A stretch of 64,000 nucleotides of DNA from Martinezella rhizogenes (GTDB taxonomy: Bacteria; Pseudomonadota; Alphaproteobacteria; Rhizobiales; Rhizobiaceae), in assembly GCA_013322215.1 (NCBI GenBank), contig JAAMEZ010000014.1:310001-374000 (forward strand), read 5' to 3'. A model generated the notes under the pieces. That model was given only the letters and a program-made list of their open reading frames with translations. It did no database searches and was not told where the DNA came from. The position numbers and the translations under genes were made by a program. Each line of letters opens with the position of its first letter. Within the stretch, counting starts at the first letter, position 1. This document shows, one piece after another, positions 17,792-27,683 of this stretch.

Positions 17792-19096
17792 TCAGCCGAG
17801 CCCGGAGAGCGGAATGCCGAAGGTCTGGAGAAGCAGGACCACGTTCAGGCACAGGATGACGATCGTTCCGACGATCGCGGCGATATCGGTCAGCCGGCCA
17901 TTTGCGAAATTCCCCATGATGGCGCGATTGCGCGTGAACATGACGAGTGCGATCATCGGAACCGGCAGCGCGAAGGACAAGACGACCTGGCTGTAAAGCA
18001 GGGCGTCGGTCGTGTTGACGCCGAAGAGGACGACCACGAAGGCCGGCAGCATCGTCACGAGACGACGCAGCCAGATCGGAATGTGGAAGCCGACGAAGCC
18101 CTGCATGATCATCTGGCCCGCCATGGTACCGACAGCCGACGACGAAATGCCAGACGCCATCAGCGATACGAGGAAGACGGCAGCTGCCGCGCCACCCAGA
18201 AGCGGCGTCAGCATATGATAGGCGGTCTCGATCTCGGCGACCTCCGGATGCCCGGCATGAAAGGCAGCGGACGCCATGACCACCATGGCGATATTGACGG
18301 CACCCGCCACCGCCAGCGCGATGATGCATTCCCAATTCGAAAAACGGACCAGCTTCTGCCGCTCGAAATCGTTGCGGGCCGGCGCGCGATGCTGCGTGAG
18401 GCCGGAATGCAGATAGACGGCATGCGGCATGACCGTTGCGCCGATAATGCCGACGGAGATGGTCAGCGCAGTCATATCAGGCATGGATGGGGTTATCAGC
18501 CCCATGCCAACCTGTCCCCAGGCCACCGGCGCAATGAACATTTCGATGACGTAGCAAAGGCCGATGACGGCCACCAAAGCGCCGATGATGAGCTCCATCG
18601 GCCGGAAGCCGCGTCCCTCGAACAGGAGGACGCCATAGGTGACGATGGCGGTTACCGCCATCCCCGCCAGAAGCGGCATCTGGAAAAGCAGCGATAGCCC
18701 GATGGCACCGCCGAGGAACTCGGCAAGATCGGTCGCCATGGCCGCGACCTCGCTGACAATCCACATCGCGATGCGAACCGGCGTCGAAAACTGATCGTGG
18801 CATATTTCGGCGAGATTGCGGCCCGTGACGATGCCGAGCTTGGCCGACAGCGCCTGGAACAGCATGGCGATCAAATTCGCCATCAGCACCACCCATAGCA
18901 GCGAATAGCCATAGCTGGAGCCGGCCTGGATATTCGTCGCGAAGTTGCCTGGGTCCATGTAGGCGATGGAGGCGATCATGGCGGGGCCGGCAAAAAGCAG
19001 CATCGCACGAATGCCTCGCCGCCGTCCGGCAAGCACCTCTCGGATCTGCTCATCCGTCCGCTCCGACAATGTCGGCTGCCTCACTATTTCCGTCAT
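17792..19096 (-). CDS. mntH: Nramp-family divalent metal transporter MntH
   Basis: Proton-coupled Mn2+ (and Fe2+) importer of the inner membrane, 434 residues. Start at ATG 19096, preceded by GGAGAAATG; the open frame to 19141 has no ribosome site. The metal-binding motifs of Nramp are intact: MDPGNFATN in TM1 and MPHAVYLHS in TM6. About eleven transmembrane segments follow. It is divergent from sitABCD. A 21-bp box close to those regulated by Mur lies 41 bp before the start. A short GC hairpin (17787-17804) overlaps the stop codon. Confidence 0.95.
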   Translation of the reverse strand: MTEIVRQPTLSERTDEQIREVLAGRRRGIRAMLLFAGPAMIASIAYMDPGNFATNIQAGSSYGYSLLWVVLMANLIAMLFQALSAKLGIVTGRNLAEICHDQFSTPVRIAMWIVSEVAAMATDLAEFLGGAIGLSLLFQMPLLAGMAVTAIVTYGVLLFEGRGFRPMELIIGALVAVIGLCYVIEMFIAPVAWGQVGMGLITPSMPDMTALTISVGIIGATVMPHAVYLHSGLTQHRAPARNDFERQKLVRFSNWECIIALAVAGAVNIAMVVMASAAFHAGHPEVAEIETAYHMLTPLLGGAAAAVFLVSLMASGISSSAVGTMAGQMIMQGFVGFHIPIWLRRLVTMLPAFVVVLFGVNTTDALLYSQVVLSFALPVPMIALVMFTRNRAIMGNFANGRLTDIAAIVGTIVILCLNVVLLLQTFGIPLSGLG

Positions 19097-19136
19097 CGCA
19101 TTTCTCCAGCCTGGGGGTCTGTCGCTGATTTTTACT

Positions 19137-19157
19137 TGCAACTCATTCTTAATTGCA
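19137..19157. promoter_or_regulatory. Mur/Fur-type box 1, mntH side
   Basis: A 21-bp element starting TGCAACTCATT and ending AATTGCA, 41 bp from the mntH start. It matches box 2 at 18 of 21 positions and is an imperfect dyad (TGCAA-N11-TTGCA). It resembles manganese-responsive Mur sites in rhizobia. The Fur/Mur-type gene at 22871-23311 would supply the repressor. Confidence 0.7.
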
Positions 19158-19191
19158 CGATATGGGAAATCGGGCGGGCGTCAACCCTTTT

Positions 19192-19212
19192 TGCTAATCA
19201 TTATCAATTGCA
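19192..19212. promoter_or_regulatory. Mur/Fur-type box 2, sitA side
   Basis: Second 21-bp copy, starting TGCTAATCATT and ending AATTGCA, 60 bp before the sitA start. It has the same length and orientation as box 1 and differs from it at three positions. Expected to repress sitABCD when manganese is plentiful. Confidence 0.7.
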
Positions 19213-19236
19213 AAAAGAACAAGACCGACCACCAGA

Positions 19237-19257
19237 TGCAATTAAGTCTGAATATCA
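19237..19257. promoter_or_regulatory. Degenerate third Mur-type half site
   Basis: In the opposite orientation, TGCAATTAAG matches ten of ten bases of the box-1 complement; the other half is degraded (about 16 of 21 in total). It lies 15 bp before sitA, partly next to the ribosome site. May be an accessory site or chance. Confidence 0.4.
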
Positions 19258-19271
19258 ATCAGGAGGTGGGT

Positions 19272-20189
19272 ATGTTCGATAAGGTGAGACGGTCTGTCCT
19301 GGCAGGAATGGCGGGCGCATTTGCCGTCGCGCTGGCAGCGGCCCCAGTCGCTGCTCAAGAAAAATTCAAGGCGGTCACGACCTTCACAATCATCGCCGAC
19401 ATGGCAAGGAACGTTGCGGGCGACGCTGCGACCATCGAATCCATTACCAAACCGGGTGCGGAGATCCACGAATATCAGCCGACGCCAGGAGATATCCAGC
19501 GGGCGCAGGGGGCAAAGCTCATTTTCTCGAACGGACTCAATCTGGAACTCTGGTTCCAGAAATTCTATCGGAATCTCAAGGATGTTCCGGATGTCGTCGT
19601 CTCGACCGGCATAGAGCCGATGGGCATCGCCGAAGGCCCATACGAAGGCAAACCCAACCCACATGCCTGGATGTCACCCGAGAACGCGATCATCTATGTC
19701 GACAATATCCGCGACGCCTTCGCCAAATACGACCCGGAAAACGCCAATACCTACGAGGCCAACGCCGAGACCTATAAGGAAAGGATCAGGGCGACGATCG
19801 CTCCGATCCGCGAAACGTTCGGCAATATCCCTGAGGACAAGCGCTGGCTGGTATCGAGCGAAGGCGCCTTTTCCTATCTGGCCCGCGATTTCGGTCTGAA
19901 GGAACTCTATCTCTGGCCGATCAATGCCGACCAGCAGGGGACACCGCAGCAGGTGCGCAAGGTCGTCGACACAGTCAGGAAAAACCGGATTCCCGCCGTC
20001 TTCAGCGAGAGTACGGTTTCCGATAAACCAGCCCGACAGGTCGTCCGCGAAACGGGTGCCCATTATGGCGGCTTGCTCTATGTCGATTCCCTGAGCGAGG
20101 CCGATGGTCCGGTGCCGACCTATCTCGACCTTTTGCGAGTGACCTCTGAGACACTCGCCAAGGGTCTGAGCGAAGGTCTGCCGCAATGA
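19272..20189 (+). CDS. sitA: Manganese/iron ABC transporter substrate-binding protein SitA
   Basis: Periplasmic metal-binding lipoprotein-like protein of 305 residues (cluster A-I, PsaA/ZnuA family). ATG 19272 follows AGGAGG. A signal peptide covers about residues 1-28 (ending PVAAQ). Likely metal ligands are His in [11 protein letters not shown], His in NPHAWMSP, Glu in [10 protein letters not shown] and Asp in STVSDKPA, the H-H-E-D set of Mn/Fe binders. The first of four overlapping genes; every junction is a 4-bp ATGA overlap, so the set is translated as one unit. Confidence 0.95.
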   Translation: MFDKVRRSVLAGMAGAFAVALAAAPVAAQEKFKAVTTFTIIADMARNVAGDAATIESITKPGAEIHEYQPTPGDIQRAQGAKLIFSNGLNLELWFQKFYRNLKDVPDVVVSTGIEPMGIAEGPYEGKPNPHAWMSPENAIIYVDNIRDAFAKYDPENANTYEANAETYKERIRATIAPIRETFGNIPEDKRWLVSSEGAFSYLARDFGLKELYLWPINADQQGTPQQVRKVVDTVRKNRIPAVFSESTVSDKPARQVVRETGAHYGGLLYVDSLSEADGPVPTYLDLLRVTSETLAKGLSEGLPQ

Positions 20190-21091
20190 GCGCCTCCGGC
20201 AATGGCGCTAACCGGCCCGCATCCGACGATGCGGGCTCCGGCATCACGGTCAGGAATGCCACCGTTACCTATCGCAACGGGCATACGGCCCTTCGGAATG
20301 CCAGCTTTCGCATTCCCAAAGGGACGATCGCTGCGCTGGTCGGGGTAAACGGTTCGGGAAAGTCCACCCTTTTCAAGGCCATCATGGGCTTTGTCCGGCT
20401 TGCGAGAGGCGAAATCCGCGTGCTCGGCATGCCGATCGAAGATGCGCTGCACAGGAACCTTGTCGCCTATGTACCGCAGGCCGAAGAGGTCGACTGGAAT
20501 TTTCCGGTTCTGGTCGAGGATGTCGTGATGATGGGGCGCTATGGCCACATGGGCATGATGCGCATCGCCAAGGCGGCCGACCGCGAAGCGGTCGCCGCCG
20601 CGCTTGCCCGCGTCGGCATGAGCGAGTTTCGCAAGCGTCAGATCGGAGAGCTCTCCGGCGGCCAGAAGAAACGGGTCTTCCTCGCCCGTGCGCTGGCGCA
20701 GGACGGCCGCGTCATTCTCCTGGACGAGCCGTTCACGGGCGTCGATGTCAAGACTGAGGAGCAGATCATCAAGCTCCTCCGCGAGTTGCGGGACGAGGGT
20801 CGCGTGATGCTGGTGTCGACCCACAATCTCGGCTCCGTACCGGAGTTCTGTGACCGGACCATTCTCATCAAAGGCACCGTGCTCGCCTGCGGGCCGACGG
20901 CCGGTACCTTCACACAAGAGAATCTCGAGAAAACATTCGGAGGCGTGCTGCGTCATTTCGTGCTGAACAGGACACAAGATGGCGCGAAGGCGGCGGTCCG
21001 CGTGCTCGGCGACGACGAGCGCCCGATGGTTCTCGAAGATGGCAGGGTGGTCATCCAAGGAGCCGAAGTCGACGGAGGGCGCCGCGAATGA
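20186..21091 (+). CDS. sitB: Manganese/iron ABC transporter ATPase SitB
   Basis: ATP-binding subunit of 301 residues. Walker [10 protein letters not shown] (about residues 52-60), Q-loop [10 protein letters not shown], signature LSGGQKKR, Walker [13 protein letters not shown] and switch histidine STHN are all present. The VPQ..EVDW Q-loop is characteristic of metal-type ATPases. It overlaps sitA and sitC by 4 bp each. Energises the two permeases SitC and SitD. Confidence 0.95.
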   Translation: MSASGNGANRPASDDAGSGITVRNATVTYRNGHTALRNASFRIPKGTIAALVGVNGSGKSTLFKAIMGFVRLARGEIRVLGMPIEDALHRNLVAYVPQAEEVDWNFPVLVEDVVMMGRYGHMGMMRIAKAADREAVAAALARVGMSEFRKRQIGELSGGQKKRVFLARALAQDGRVILLDEPFTGVDVKTEEQIIKLLRELRDEGRVMLVSTHNLGSVPEFCDRTILIKGTVLACGPTAGTFTQENLEKTFGGVLRHFVLNRTQDGAKAAVRVLGDDERPMVLEDGRVVIQGAEVDGGRRE

Positions 21092-21948
21092 TGACCGGCA
21101 TCCTCGAACCCTTTGCCTATGAATATATGCTGAATGCCATGTGGGTTTCCGCGCTTGTCGGCGGCGTTTGCGCTTTCCTATCCTGCTATCTCATGCTCAA
21201 GGGCTGGTCGCTCATCGGCGACGCGCTTTCGCACGCAATCGTACCAGGTGTCGCAGGAGCTTACATGCTCGGGCTCCCCTTTTCTCTCGGTGCCTTCTTC
21301 TCCGGCGGTCTCGCCGCCGCCGCGATGCTTTTTCTCAATCAACGAACCAAGCTGCGGGAGGATGCCATTATCGGCCTGACCTTCTCTTCCTTCTTCGCGC
21401 TCGGCCTGTTCATGGTATCCCTGAAACCTATGGCGGTGAACATACAGACGATCGTTCTCGGAAATGTTCTCGCCATTACGCCCGGTGACACGCTACAACT
21501 CGCGATCATCGGCTTCGTCTCCCTGGCTATCCTGCTGGTGAAATGGAAGGACCTCATGGTTACCTTCTTCGATGAAAGTCATGCGCGCTCCATCGGGCTC
21601 AATCCGACGGCGCTCAAACTGATGTTCTTCACCCTGCTTTCGGCCTCGACGGTTGCAGCCCTTCAGACGGTCGGCGCCTTCCTCGTGATCTGCATGGTGG
21701 TGACGCCCGGCGCGACAGCCTATCTGCTCACCGACCGCTTCCCGAAACTATTGGCGATCGCCGTCGCCATCGGCTCGCTGACGAGCTTCGTCGGCGCCTA
21801 TGCGAGCTATTTCCTCGACGGTGCCACAGGCGGCATCATCGTGGTGCTGCAAACGGCGATCTTCCTGATCGCATTCTTCCTTGCACCCAAGCGTGGCATG
21901 CTGGCGGCACGCCGGCGAGCGGTGCATGCGCTGGAGGATGAACGATGA
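21088..21948 (+). CDS. sitC: Manganese/iron ABC transporter permease SitC
   Basis: ABC-3 family permease of 286 residues with about eight transmembrane segments. The conserved [13 protein letters not shown] stretch near residues 45-57 identifies the metal permease family, as does [14 protein letters not shown] in the cytoplasmic loop. It is 4 bp overlapped with both neighbours. It forms the membrane channel as a pair with SitD. Confidence 0.94.
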   Translation: MMTGILEPFAYEYMLNAMWVSALVGGVCAFLSCYLMLKGWSLIGDALSHAIVPGVAGAYMLGLPFSLGAFFSGGLAAAAMLFLNQRTKLREDAIIGLTFSSFFALGLFMVSLKPMAVNIQTIVLGNVLAITPGDTLQLAIIGFVSLAILLVKWKDLMVTFFDESHARSIGLNPTALKLMFFTLLSASTVAALQTVGAFLVICMVVTPGATAYLLTDRFPKLLAIAVAIGSLTSFVGAYASYFLDGATGGIIVVLQTAIFLIAFFLAPKRGMLAARRRAVHALEDER

Positions 21949-22790
21949 GCTTGATCGACACCATCCTTTCCCCCATCCGGTTCGATTTTATGGTCAATGC
22001 ACTGGCAATCTCGATGCTCGTTGCCGTGCCGATGGCGCTTCTCTCCTGTTTCCTGGTGCTGAAGGGCTGGTCGCTGATGGGCGATGCGATCAGCCACGCG
22101 GTCTTCCCCGGCGTGGTCATGGCCTATATTGCCGGCTTTCCCTTTGCCATCGGCGCATTCGCTGCCGGCATGTTCTGCGCCATCGCCACCGGCTTTCTCA
22201 AGGACAATAGCCGCATCAAGCAGGATACGGTGATGGGCGTCGTCTTCTCCGGCATGTTCGGCCTCGGTCTCGTCCTTTATGTCAAAGTCCGCTCCGAGGT
22301 GCATCTCGATCACATCCTGTTCGGCGACATGCTCGGCGTTTCCCGGCACGATATCGGCATGGCGGCCGTCATCGCCGCGATCACAGCAGCCATCATCGGC
22401 ATCAAGTGGAAGGACTTTCTGCTGCATGCGTTCGATCCGGCCCAAGCACGCGCCGTCGGCCTGCGGGTGAAGCTGCTGCATTATGGGTTGCTGGGGCTGA
22501 TCTCGCTGACCATTGTCGGTGCCCTGCAGGCGGTCGGCCTCATCCTTGCGGTTGCCATGCTGATCGCGCCGGGAGCGATCGCCTTTCTGCTTGCCCGCAA
22601 GTTCAGCACGATGCTCTTTCTGGCAGTGGCGATCGCCGTGATCGGCTCCTTTGCCGGCGTCTATCTGTCCTTCTTCATCGACAGCGCACCGGCGCCGACC
22701 ATCGTGCTTCTGCTTGCCGCGCTCTTCATTCTTGCCTTCGTGCGCGCCACCCGCAGAGCGGCATTGGTCGAGGCAGATGACGTCAGATAG
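21945..22790 (+). CDS. sitD: Manganese/iron ABC transporter permease SitD
   Basis: Second ABC-3 permease, 281 residues. GDAISHAVFPGVV and AVGLRVKLLHYGLLG correspond to the SitC stretches, showing that the two permeases are paralogues by duplication. Last gene of the sitABCD operon. The intergenic gap of 80 bp to the convergent Fur/Mur gene holds no obvious T-rich terminator. Confidence 0.94.
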   Translation: MSLIDTILSPIRFDFMVNALAISMLVAVPMALLSCFLVLKGWSLMGDAISHAVFPGVVMAYIAGFPFAIGAFAAGMFCAIATGFLKDNSRIKQDTVMGVVFSGMFGLGLVLYVKVRSEVHLDHILFGDMLGVSRHDIGMAAVIAAITAAIIGIKWKDFLLHAFDPAQARAVGLRVKLLHYGLLGLISLTIVGALQAVGLILAVAMLIAPGAIAFLLARKFSTMLFLAVAIAVIGSFAGVYLSFFIDSAPAPTIVLLLAALFILAFVRATRRAALVEADDVR

Positions 22791-22870
22791 ATCCTCCGTC
22801 GGAAGAGGCGGTACAATGCCGCCCCGAGGACACTTCCCATTTTTGACCGGCAGGTCCAAAGCGGGTCTGA

Positions 22871-23311
22871 CTATCCCGTTCTTTTGCGGCCACGCGTTCC
22901 TTTCAAGGGTCTGACATAGATCTCGAGCTTGTGCCCGACAATCTCGAAACCGTGCTTTCGCGCGATTTCTTCCTGAAGGCGCTCGATTTCATCAGACCGG
23001 AATTCAATGATCGTGCCGGTCTCCAGATTGATCAGGTGGTCGTGGTGCTCCTGATCTGCAGTTTCGAAGCGCGCGGGGCCATTTCCGAAGGAATGACGCT
23101 CGAGGATGCCATTTTCCTCAAGGATGCTCAAAGTCCGGTAGACGGTGGCGATCGCGATGCCGGGATCGATCGCGGTGACGCGGCGATGAATTTCCAGCGC
23201 GTCGGGATGATCCGACGCCTCGGACAAAACCTTGGCTATCGCCTGTCTCGGAGACGTCAGGCGCAGCCCCTTCTCCTTGCAAAGCCCGGCAATATCTTTT
23301 TTTTCATCCAT
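22871..23311 (-). CDS. Fur-family metalloregulator, probably Mur
   Basis: Regulator of 146 residues. The N-terminal winged helix (GLRLTSPRQAIAKVLSEA) and central IDPGIAIATVYRTLSILEENGIL are the Fur signature, followed by the metal-binding HHDHLI and a C-terminal dimerisation part. In rhizobia the nearest Fur protein is the manganese regulator Mur, while iron is handled by RirA and Irr. Position next to sitABCD, and the Mur-type boxes before sitA and mntH, favour Mur over Fur or Zur. It lacks the C-terminal CxxC pairs seen in many Zur and PerR proteins. Confidence 0.9.
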   Translation of the reverse strand: MDEKKDIAGLCKEKGLRLTSPRQAIAKVLSEASDHPDALEIHRRVTAIDPGIAIATVYRTLSILEENGILERHSFGNGPARFETADQEHHDHLINLETGTIIEFRSDEIERLQEEIARKHGFEIVGHKLEIYVRPLKGTRGRKRTG

Positions 23312-23552
23312 GGATCAGAACCCAAATACCTTCGGCGCACCGCAATTATCGTGAGCCTGCGGCGATATTCCACGCCAAGCCTAGGCGCAATCCCATCTGC
23401 TTTACAGTCATCGACACTGCGTCGCAACGATCCGGCGGAGACGTCTCGATAATCGTCTCCGCGCACGCGCCAGCTTATCGCCAGATCACCGGCTGATATC
23501 GTCACCTTACCCCTTGCAGGCGATTTGCCTCTCGGGACTTCGAAAAAGATCG

Positions 23553-25181
23553 TCAGATGCGCATTCGCGGCACGTCGTTGGGATCGAGGCGCAGCTCAAT
23601 CAATACAGGGCGATTGCGGTTCCGGATGGCATCAAGAGCGCTTTCAAGCTCGTCAGCCGAGCTCACCGTAACGCCGTGTCCGCCGAGCGCGGTCGCGACC
23701 TCGGCAAATGAGGGCCAATTGAACTGGGTGAGACCCGGGTCCATCTTCCGATCGCGAAACTGGATATGTTCGGCCCCATAGGCCGAGTCGTTGCAGACGA
23801 TGACGATCAGGTCCTGACCGAGACGCACGGCGGTGTTGAACTCGTTGACACCGCTCATCATGAAACCGCCATCCCCGGTGAAAAGCGCCACCGGCCGATC
23901 CGGCGCGGCAACGCTGGCGCCGATTGCTTCCTGCAAGCCAAGGCCGATCGAGCCGAAATTTGCCGTCACGACGAAGCTGCGCGGGTCGCTGACGGAAATC
24001 CGGCACCAGACCTCGGTCATGAAACGCCCGCCGTCGGTCACAAGTACCCGGTTCTTCGGCAAGGCCTTTTCCAGCTCTTCGAGCGCCCAGATGTAGTTCA
24101 CATATCCGGCATTCGTCTTGCTGCGCTGGTCGCGTGGATGGGTGGTGAGCGAAGGGACATCCAGTTCGTGCGTGAAACCGCTCGGCGGAATCTCCGCGGC
24201 ATCCAGCCAATGGACGAAATTGTCTGCCGTCAGGCCCGAATCGGCCACCAGGGCCGCATCCGGATGAATGTTCTTGCCGATGGCGCGTGCATCCATGTCG
24301 ATCTGGACGACACGCTTACCCTTCAGGAGCTTGCCCCTGTCAGTGGTGAAATCATGCAATCCCGCTCCGAAACAGATCAGGCAATCCGTCTTGGCAATCA
24401 GATCATAGGCGGCAGGCGTGCTAAGCGTGCCGAAAATGTCCATATTATAGGGATGGCCGCTGAAGAGTCCCTTTGCCTTCAAGGTCGTCGCAAGCGGCGC
24501 TTCCAGCCGATCGGCCAGGCGGATAAGCTGATCGCGCGCACCGCAAGCCCCGCCTCCGGCGAGGATGAGCGGGCGCTTTGCCGAAGCGATGATGCCGATG
24601 GCTCTGTCCAGCCCATCGCCCTCAGGCACATATCCGGGAGCATCGAAGACTTCGAACACGGCCCGCACATGAGCCTGTTCGCACCACATGAAATCGGCCG
24701 GCATGTTCAAGACGATCGGACGCCGCTCGACCCGGGCACGATAGAAAGCGCGGGCAACGTCCCGGGTTGCGGTTTCCGGCGAGCGCATCTGCTCGAAGCC
24801 GGCGCTGGTGGCCTTGACGACCTCGCGCTGGTCGATGCTCTGCAGATGGTGCGGGTTGACGACCGGCGTATCGCCCGCCAGAAGCACCATGGGGATGGAG
24901 CCGCGGGCACCTTCGGTGAGCGCTGTGACACAATTGGTCAATGCCGGACCATGGGTCACGCTCGCCACACCTACCTTTCCGGAGACATGGGCATAGGCGA
25001 GCGCCATCAGGACCGAGCTTCCCTCATGAGCTGCCGGCACGAACCGACCGCCGCATCCGCGCACATAATGGTCGATCATGAACAGGTTGGCATCCCCCAT
25101 GAGACCGAACATCGTACCGACATCGTGATCACAAACCGCACGCGCAATCGACTGGTAAACATAGATCGCATTCTCGGTCAT
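23553..25181 (-). CDS. ThDP-dependent enzyme of unknown substrate
   Basis: Thiamine-diphosphate enzyme of 542 residues. It shows the N-terminal ThDP-activation glutamate in PAAHEGSSVLMA, a middle domain, and the cofactor motif TGDGGFMMSGVN...CNDSAYG in the C-terminal domain. The fold is that of acetolactate synthase, benzoylformate decarboxylase and relatives. It differs clearly from the other ThDP enzyme in this window and has no obvious metabolic neighbour. A decarboxylase or lyase role is the best general guess. The start ATG 25181 has GGAGGAG upstream. Confidence 0.85.
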   Translation of the reverse strand: MTENAIYVYQSIARAVCDHDVGTMFGLMGDANLFMIDHYVRGCGGRFVPAAHEGSSVLMALAYAHVSGKVGVASVTHGPALTNCVTALTEGARGSIPMVLLAGDTPVVNPHHLQSIDQREVVKATSAGFEQMRSPETATRDVARAFYRARVERRPIVLNMPADFMWCEQAHVRAVFEVFDAPGYVPEGDGLDRAIGIIASAKRPLILAGGGACGARDQLIRLADRLEAPLATTLKAKGLFSGHPYNMDIFGTLSTPAAYDLIAKTDCLICFGAGLHDFTTDRGKLLKGKRVVQIDMDARAIGKNIHPDAALVADSGLTADNFVHWLDAAEIPPSGFTHELDVPSLTTHPRDQRSKTNAGYVNYIWALEELEKALPKNRVLVTDGGRFMTEVWCRISVSDPRSFVVTANFGSIGLGLQEAIGASVAAPDRPVALFTGDGGFMMSGVNEFNTAVRLGQDLIVIVCNDSAYGAEHIQFRDRKMDPGLTQFNWPSFAEVATALGGHGVTVSSADELESALDAIRNRNRPVLIELRLDPNDVPRMRI

Positions 25182-25475
25182 CTTGAGTATTTTCTCCTCC
25201 TGCAGCGCTTCGAGCCATTGATGCTCAGAATATCAGCAAGAGCGTACAAGGGGTGCGCAAGTTCCGAATGGGAAGCCTATCGATGCGCACAATAATTGCC
25301 ACTATGCAGAAGAAGATGCACGATACGTGCGTTTATCGCCAGGAGTCCACGGCATCTCCAGAGCCCACCATTCTATCAGGAAGATGGACAGGCGGCTTTG
25401 GGACACGAGGTATAAAGGGGATCGAACGATTTTTTCACACGACTCTGCAGCCGCCGATAAGGGAAACCAACGCTC

Positions 25476-25808
25476 CTATCGGGAAAGATCCGGGCTCTCG
25501 CCTGCAAGTTTCTGCTTCGTGTCGTCAAGCTTATTATAAGCTGCTTGTATAATATCGATGTCGGCAGCGTGACCGATGCCGGCCAATTTATAAAGCACAT
25601 GCCCAACGGCTATATCGACGCGCGTCTTGTTCTGCGAATAGACTTTTTCGACAATCGGCTGGATTGCATCTTCGGCACCGTCAGCTGCGAAATAGAGCTC
25701 CAGAGCCCGATACAAAAACGCATCCCGACGATCATTCAGATCCAGCAGGGACTCGTCGCCGACGCTCGAAGCCAGCAGCCTGACTGCTTTGTTTTGATAT
25801 TCGCTCAT
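25476..25808 (-). CDS. Small helical protein of unknown function
   Basis: From ATG 25808 this gives 110 residues (MSEYQNKAVRLLASS), with GGGTGGGG upstream. The frame upstream to 26060 is not protein-like. The protein is acidic, helical and free of membrane segments. It has a repeat-like run of charged helices with DDTKQKLAGESP at the C-terminus. No recognised domain. It lies between two unrelated genes, so the context gives no function. Confidence 0.6.
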   Translation of the reverse strand: MSEYQNKAVRLLASSVGDESLLDLNDRRDAFLYRALELYFAADGAEDAIQPIVEKVYSQNKTRVDIAVGHVLYKLAGIGHAADIDIIQAAYNKLDDTKQKLAGESPDLSR

Positions 25809-26135
25809 TATACCCCACCCAAATCTTCTGAATGATACCCGAACCGGAAAATGGACTATATGTTTCTGCCCATATATTCTTTCCCGAGACTGAACCGGCT
25901 TCGATGGCCAGATCGCCAGTTGCGTCGACACGAGCCGACATAAAGTTGCTGCCCGGTCTCGACGGCATGAGGCCTTTCCGCTTCCCAATTCCACCGGCAA
26001 AAGACGTAGTCTGCCGACCGGACCACAGCGGGCGCGGCCTTCCAGTAAGGTGTTTCGCATTTTTCTATAAAGTCATGAGACGGCACACACCGTAACGTGC
26101 AACGCTCGTTTGGAGGAAACGAGAAACGCAAAGGT
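25809..26135. other. Intergenic region before the NCS2 transporter gene
   Basis: About 330 bp between divergent genes. It should hold both promoters. The sequence is mixed in composition; no clear operator repeat or terminator was found. Confidence 0.35.
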
Positions 26136-27623
26136 ATGGAGGAGATTACCTTGGCAGCAGCCGCAGAGGAAAATACCGCACGCCTGTCCCCTGAAGATGA
26201 AAAGCTCAGCCTTGGCGCCAATCTGGCCTATGGCCTGCAACATGTTCTGACCATGTATGGCGGCATCGTTGCCGTTCCGTTGATCGTCGGCCAGGCTTCG
26301 GGTCTTACGCCGGCCGACGTCGGCCTGCTCGTGACCGCATCGCTGTTTGCCGGCGGTCTCGCGACCATCCTGCAGACGATCGGGATACCGTTCTTCGGCA
26401 GCCGCCTCCCCCTTGTACAGGGCGTATCCTTTTCCGGCGTCGCGACGATGATCGCCATTACCGGACATGGAGGCATCCAGGCCGTTCTCGGCGCAGTCAT
26501 TGCGGCATCGTTCATCGGGCTGCTCATCACGCCCGTCTTTTCACGCATCACCCGCTTCTTTCCGCCGATCGTCACCGGCATCGTAATTACGACCATTGGG
26601 TTGACGCTGATGCCGGTTGCCGCCGGCTGGGCCATGGGCGGCAACAGAAGCGCACCGGATTTCGGCAGCCAGTCCAACATCCTGCTTGCGGGGGTAACGC
26701 TCGTGATCGTGCTGCTACTCAGCAAGCTCGGCAGTTCCGCCATATCGAGGCTCTCGATCCTGCTCGCCATTATTATCGGCACAGGCATAGCCTATGCGGT
26801 CGGGATAGCGGATTTCTCTCGGGTGATGAACGGCCCGGTCGTCGCCCTGCCGCAGATCTTCCATTTCGGCTATCCCGTGTTCGATACGGCGGCGATCATT
26901 TCGATGTGCATCGTCATCATGGTGACGCTGGTCGAAACCTCAGCGGATATTCTCGCCGTCGGCGAAATCGTCGGCACCAAGGTCGATGCGCGCCGGCTCG
27001 GCAACGGCCTGCGCGCCGATATGCTCTCCAGCATCCTGGCTCCCGTCGTCGGCTCATTCACGCAAAGCGCCTTTGCCCAGAATGTCGGCCTCGTGGCTGT
27101 GACCGGCATCAAGAGCCGATTCGTCGTGGCAACCGGCGGCCTCTTTCTCGTCGCCCTGGGCTTGCTACCGATCGTCGGCCGCATCGTCGCTGCCGTTCCG
27201 AGTTCAGTCCTCGGAGGAGCAGGCCTCGTCCTGTTCGGGACAGTCGCTGCGAGCGGTATCCGCACGCTCGCCAAGGTCGACTATGAGAACAACATGAACC
27301 TCATCATCGTGGCGACCTCGATCGGGTTCGGCATGATCCCGATCGCCTCACCGGGCTTCTACGAGCATTTTCCCGCATGGGTGGTCACCATCTTCCACTC
27401 GGGCATCAGTTCAGCAGCCTTGATGGCGATCATGCTGAATCTGTTATTCAACCATCTGACAACAGGCAACTCGGATCAGCAATCGGTCTTCGTCGCCGGA
27501 ACGGAACGCCTGATCCGGTATCAGGATATCGCCGGCCTGCACGAGGGCGACTACTTTCTGAACGGCAAGCTTTATGACGTCAAGGGCGCGGAGGTGCCGT
27601 TGATCTCTGCAGAAGCCCATTAA
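26136..27623 (+). CDS. Nucleobase:cation symporter-2 (xanthine/uracil permease family)
   Basis: Inner-membrane transporter of 495 residues with 13-14 hydrophobic segments. The family stretch is QHVLTMYGGIVAVPLIVG in TM1, and VTLVETSADILAVGEIVG and SFTQSAFAQNVGLVAVTGIKSR in the middle carry the substrate-site residues, where the acidic and Asn-Val-Gly positions are retained. Start: ATG 26136 or, with a better ribosome site (GGAGG), TTG 26151. The QNVGLVxxTxI motif favours purine (xanthine or urate) transport over uracil, but that is inference. A strong terminator follows. Confidence 0.9.
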   Translation: MEEITLAAAAEENTARLSPEDEKLSLGANLAYGLQHVLTMYGGIVAVPLIVGQASGLTPADVGLLVTASLFAGGLATILQTIGIPFFGSRLPLVQGVSFSGVATMIAITGHGGIQAVLGAVIAASFIGLLITPVFSRITRFFPPIVTGIVITTIGLTLMPVAAGWAMGGNRSAPDFGSQSNILLAGVTLVIVLLLSKLGSSAISRLSILLAIIIGTGIAYAVGIADFSRVMNGPVVALPQIFHFGYPVFDTAAIISMCIVIMVTLVETSADILAVGEIVGTKVDARRLGNGLRADMLSSILAPVVGSFTQSAFAQNVGLVAVTGIKSRFVVATGGLFLVALGLLPIVGRIVAAVPSSVLGGAGLVLFGTVAASGIRTLAKVDYENNMNLIIVATSIGFGMIPIASPGFYEHFPAWVVTIFHSGISSAALMAIMLNLLFNHLTTGNSDQQSVFVAGTERLIRYQDIAGLHEGDYFLNGKLYDVKGAEVPLISAEAH

Positions 27624-27643
27624 ATACGACCGTATCAGCTTCG

Positions 27644-27683
27644 GCGGCTTCAAAACGTTTCGGCGTTTTGGAGCCGCTTTTTT
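27644..27683 (+). terminator. Intrinsic terminator after the NCS2 gene
   Basis: GCGGCT and CAAAACG pair with CGTTTTG and AGCCGC, forming a 14-bp stem (one T-G mismatch) with a six-base loop. A run of six T follows. It lies about 20 bp after the stop codon and is a textbook intrinsic terminator. Confidence 0.92.

Noticed and set aside
17787..17804. GC-rich 7-bp hairpin overlapping the mntH stop
   Set aside because: Too short and without a T-run to call a terminator; noted under mntH only.
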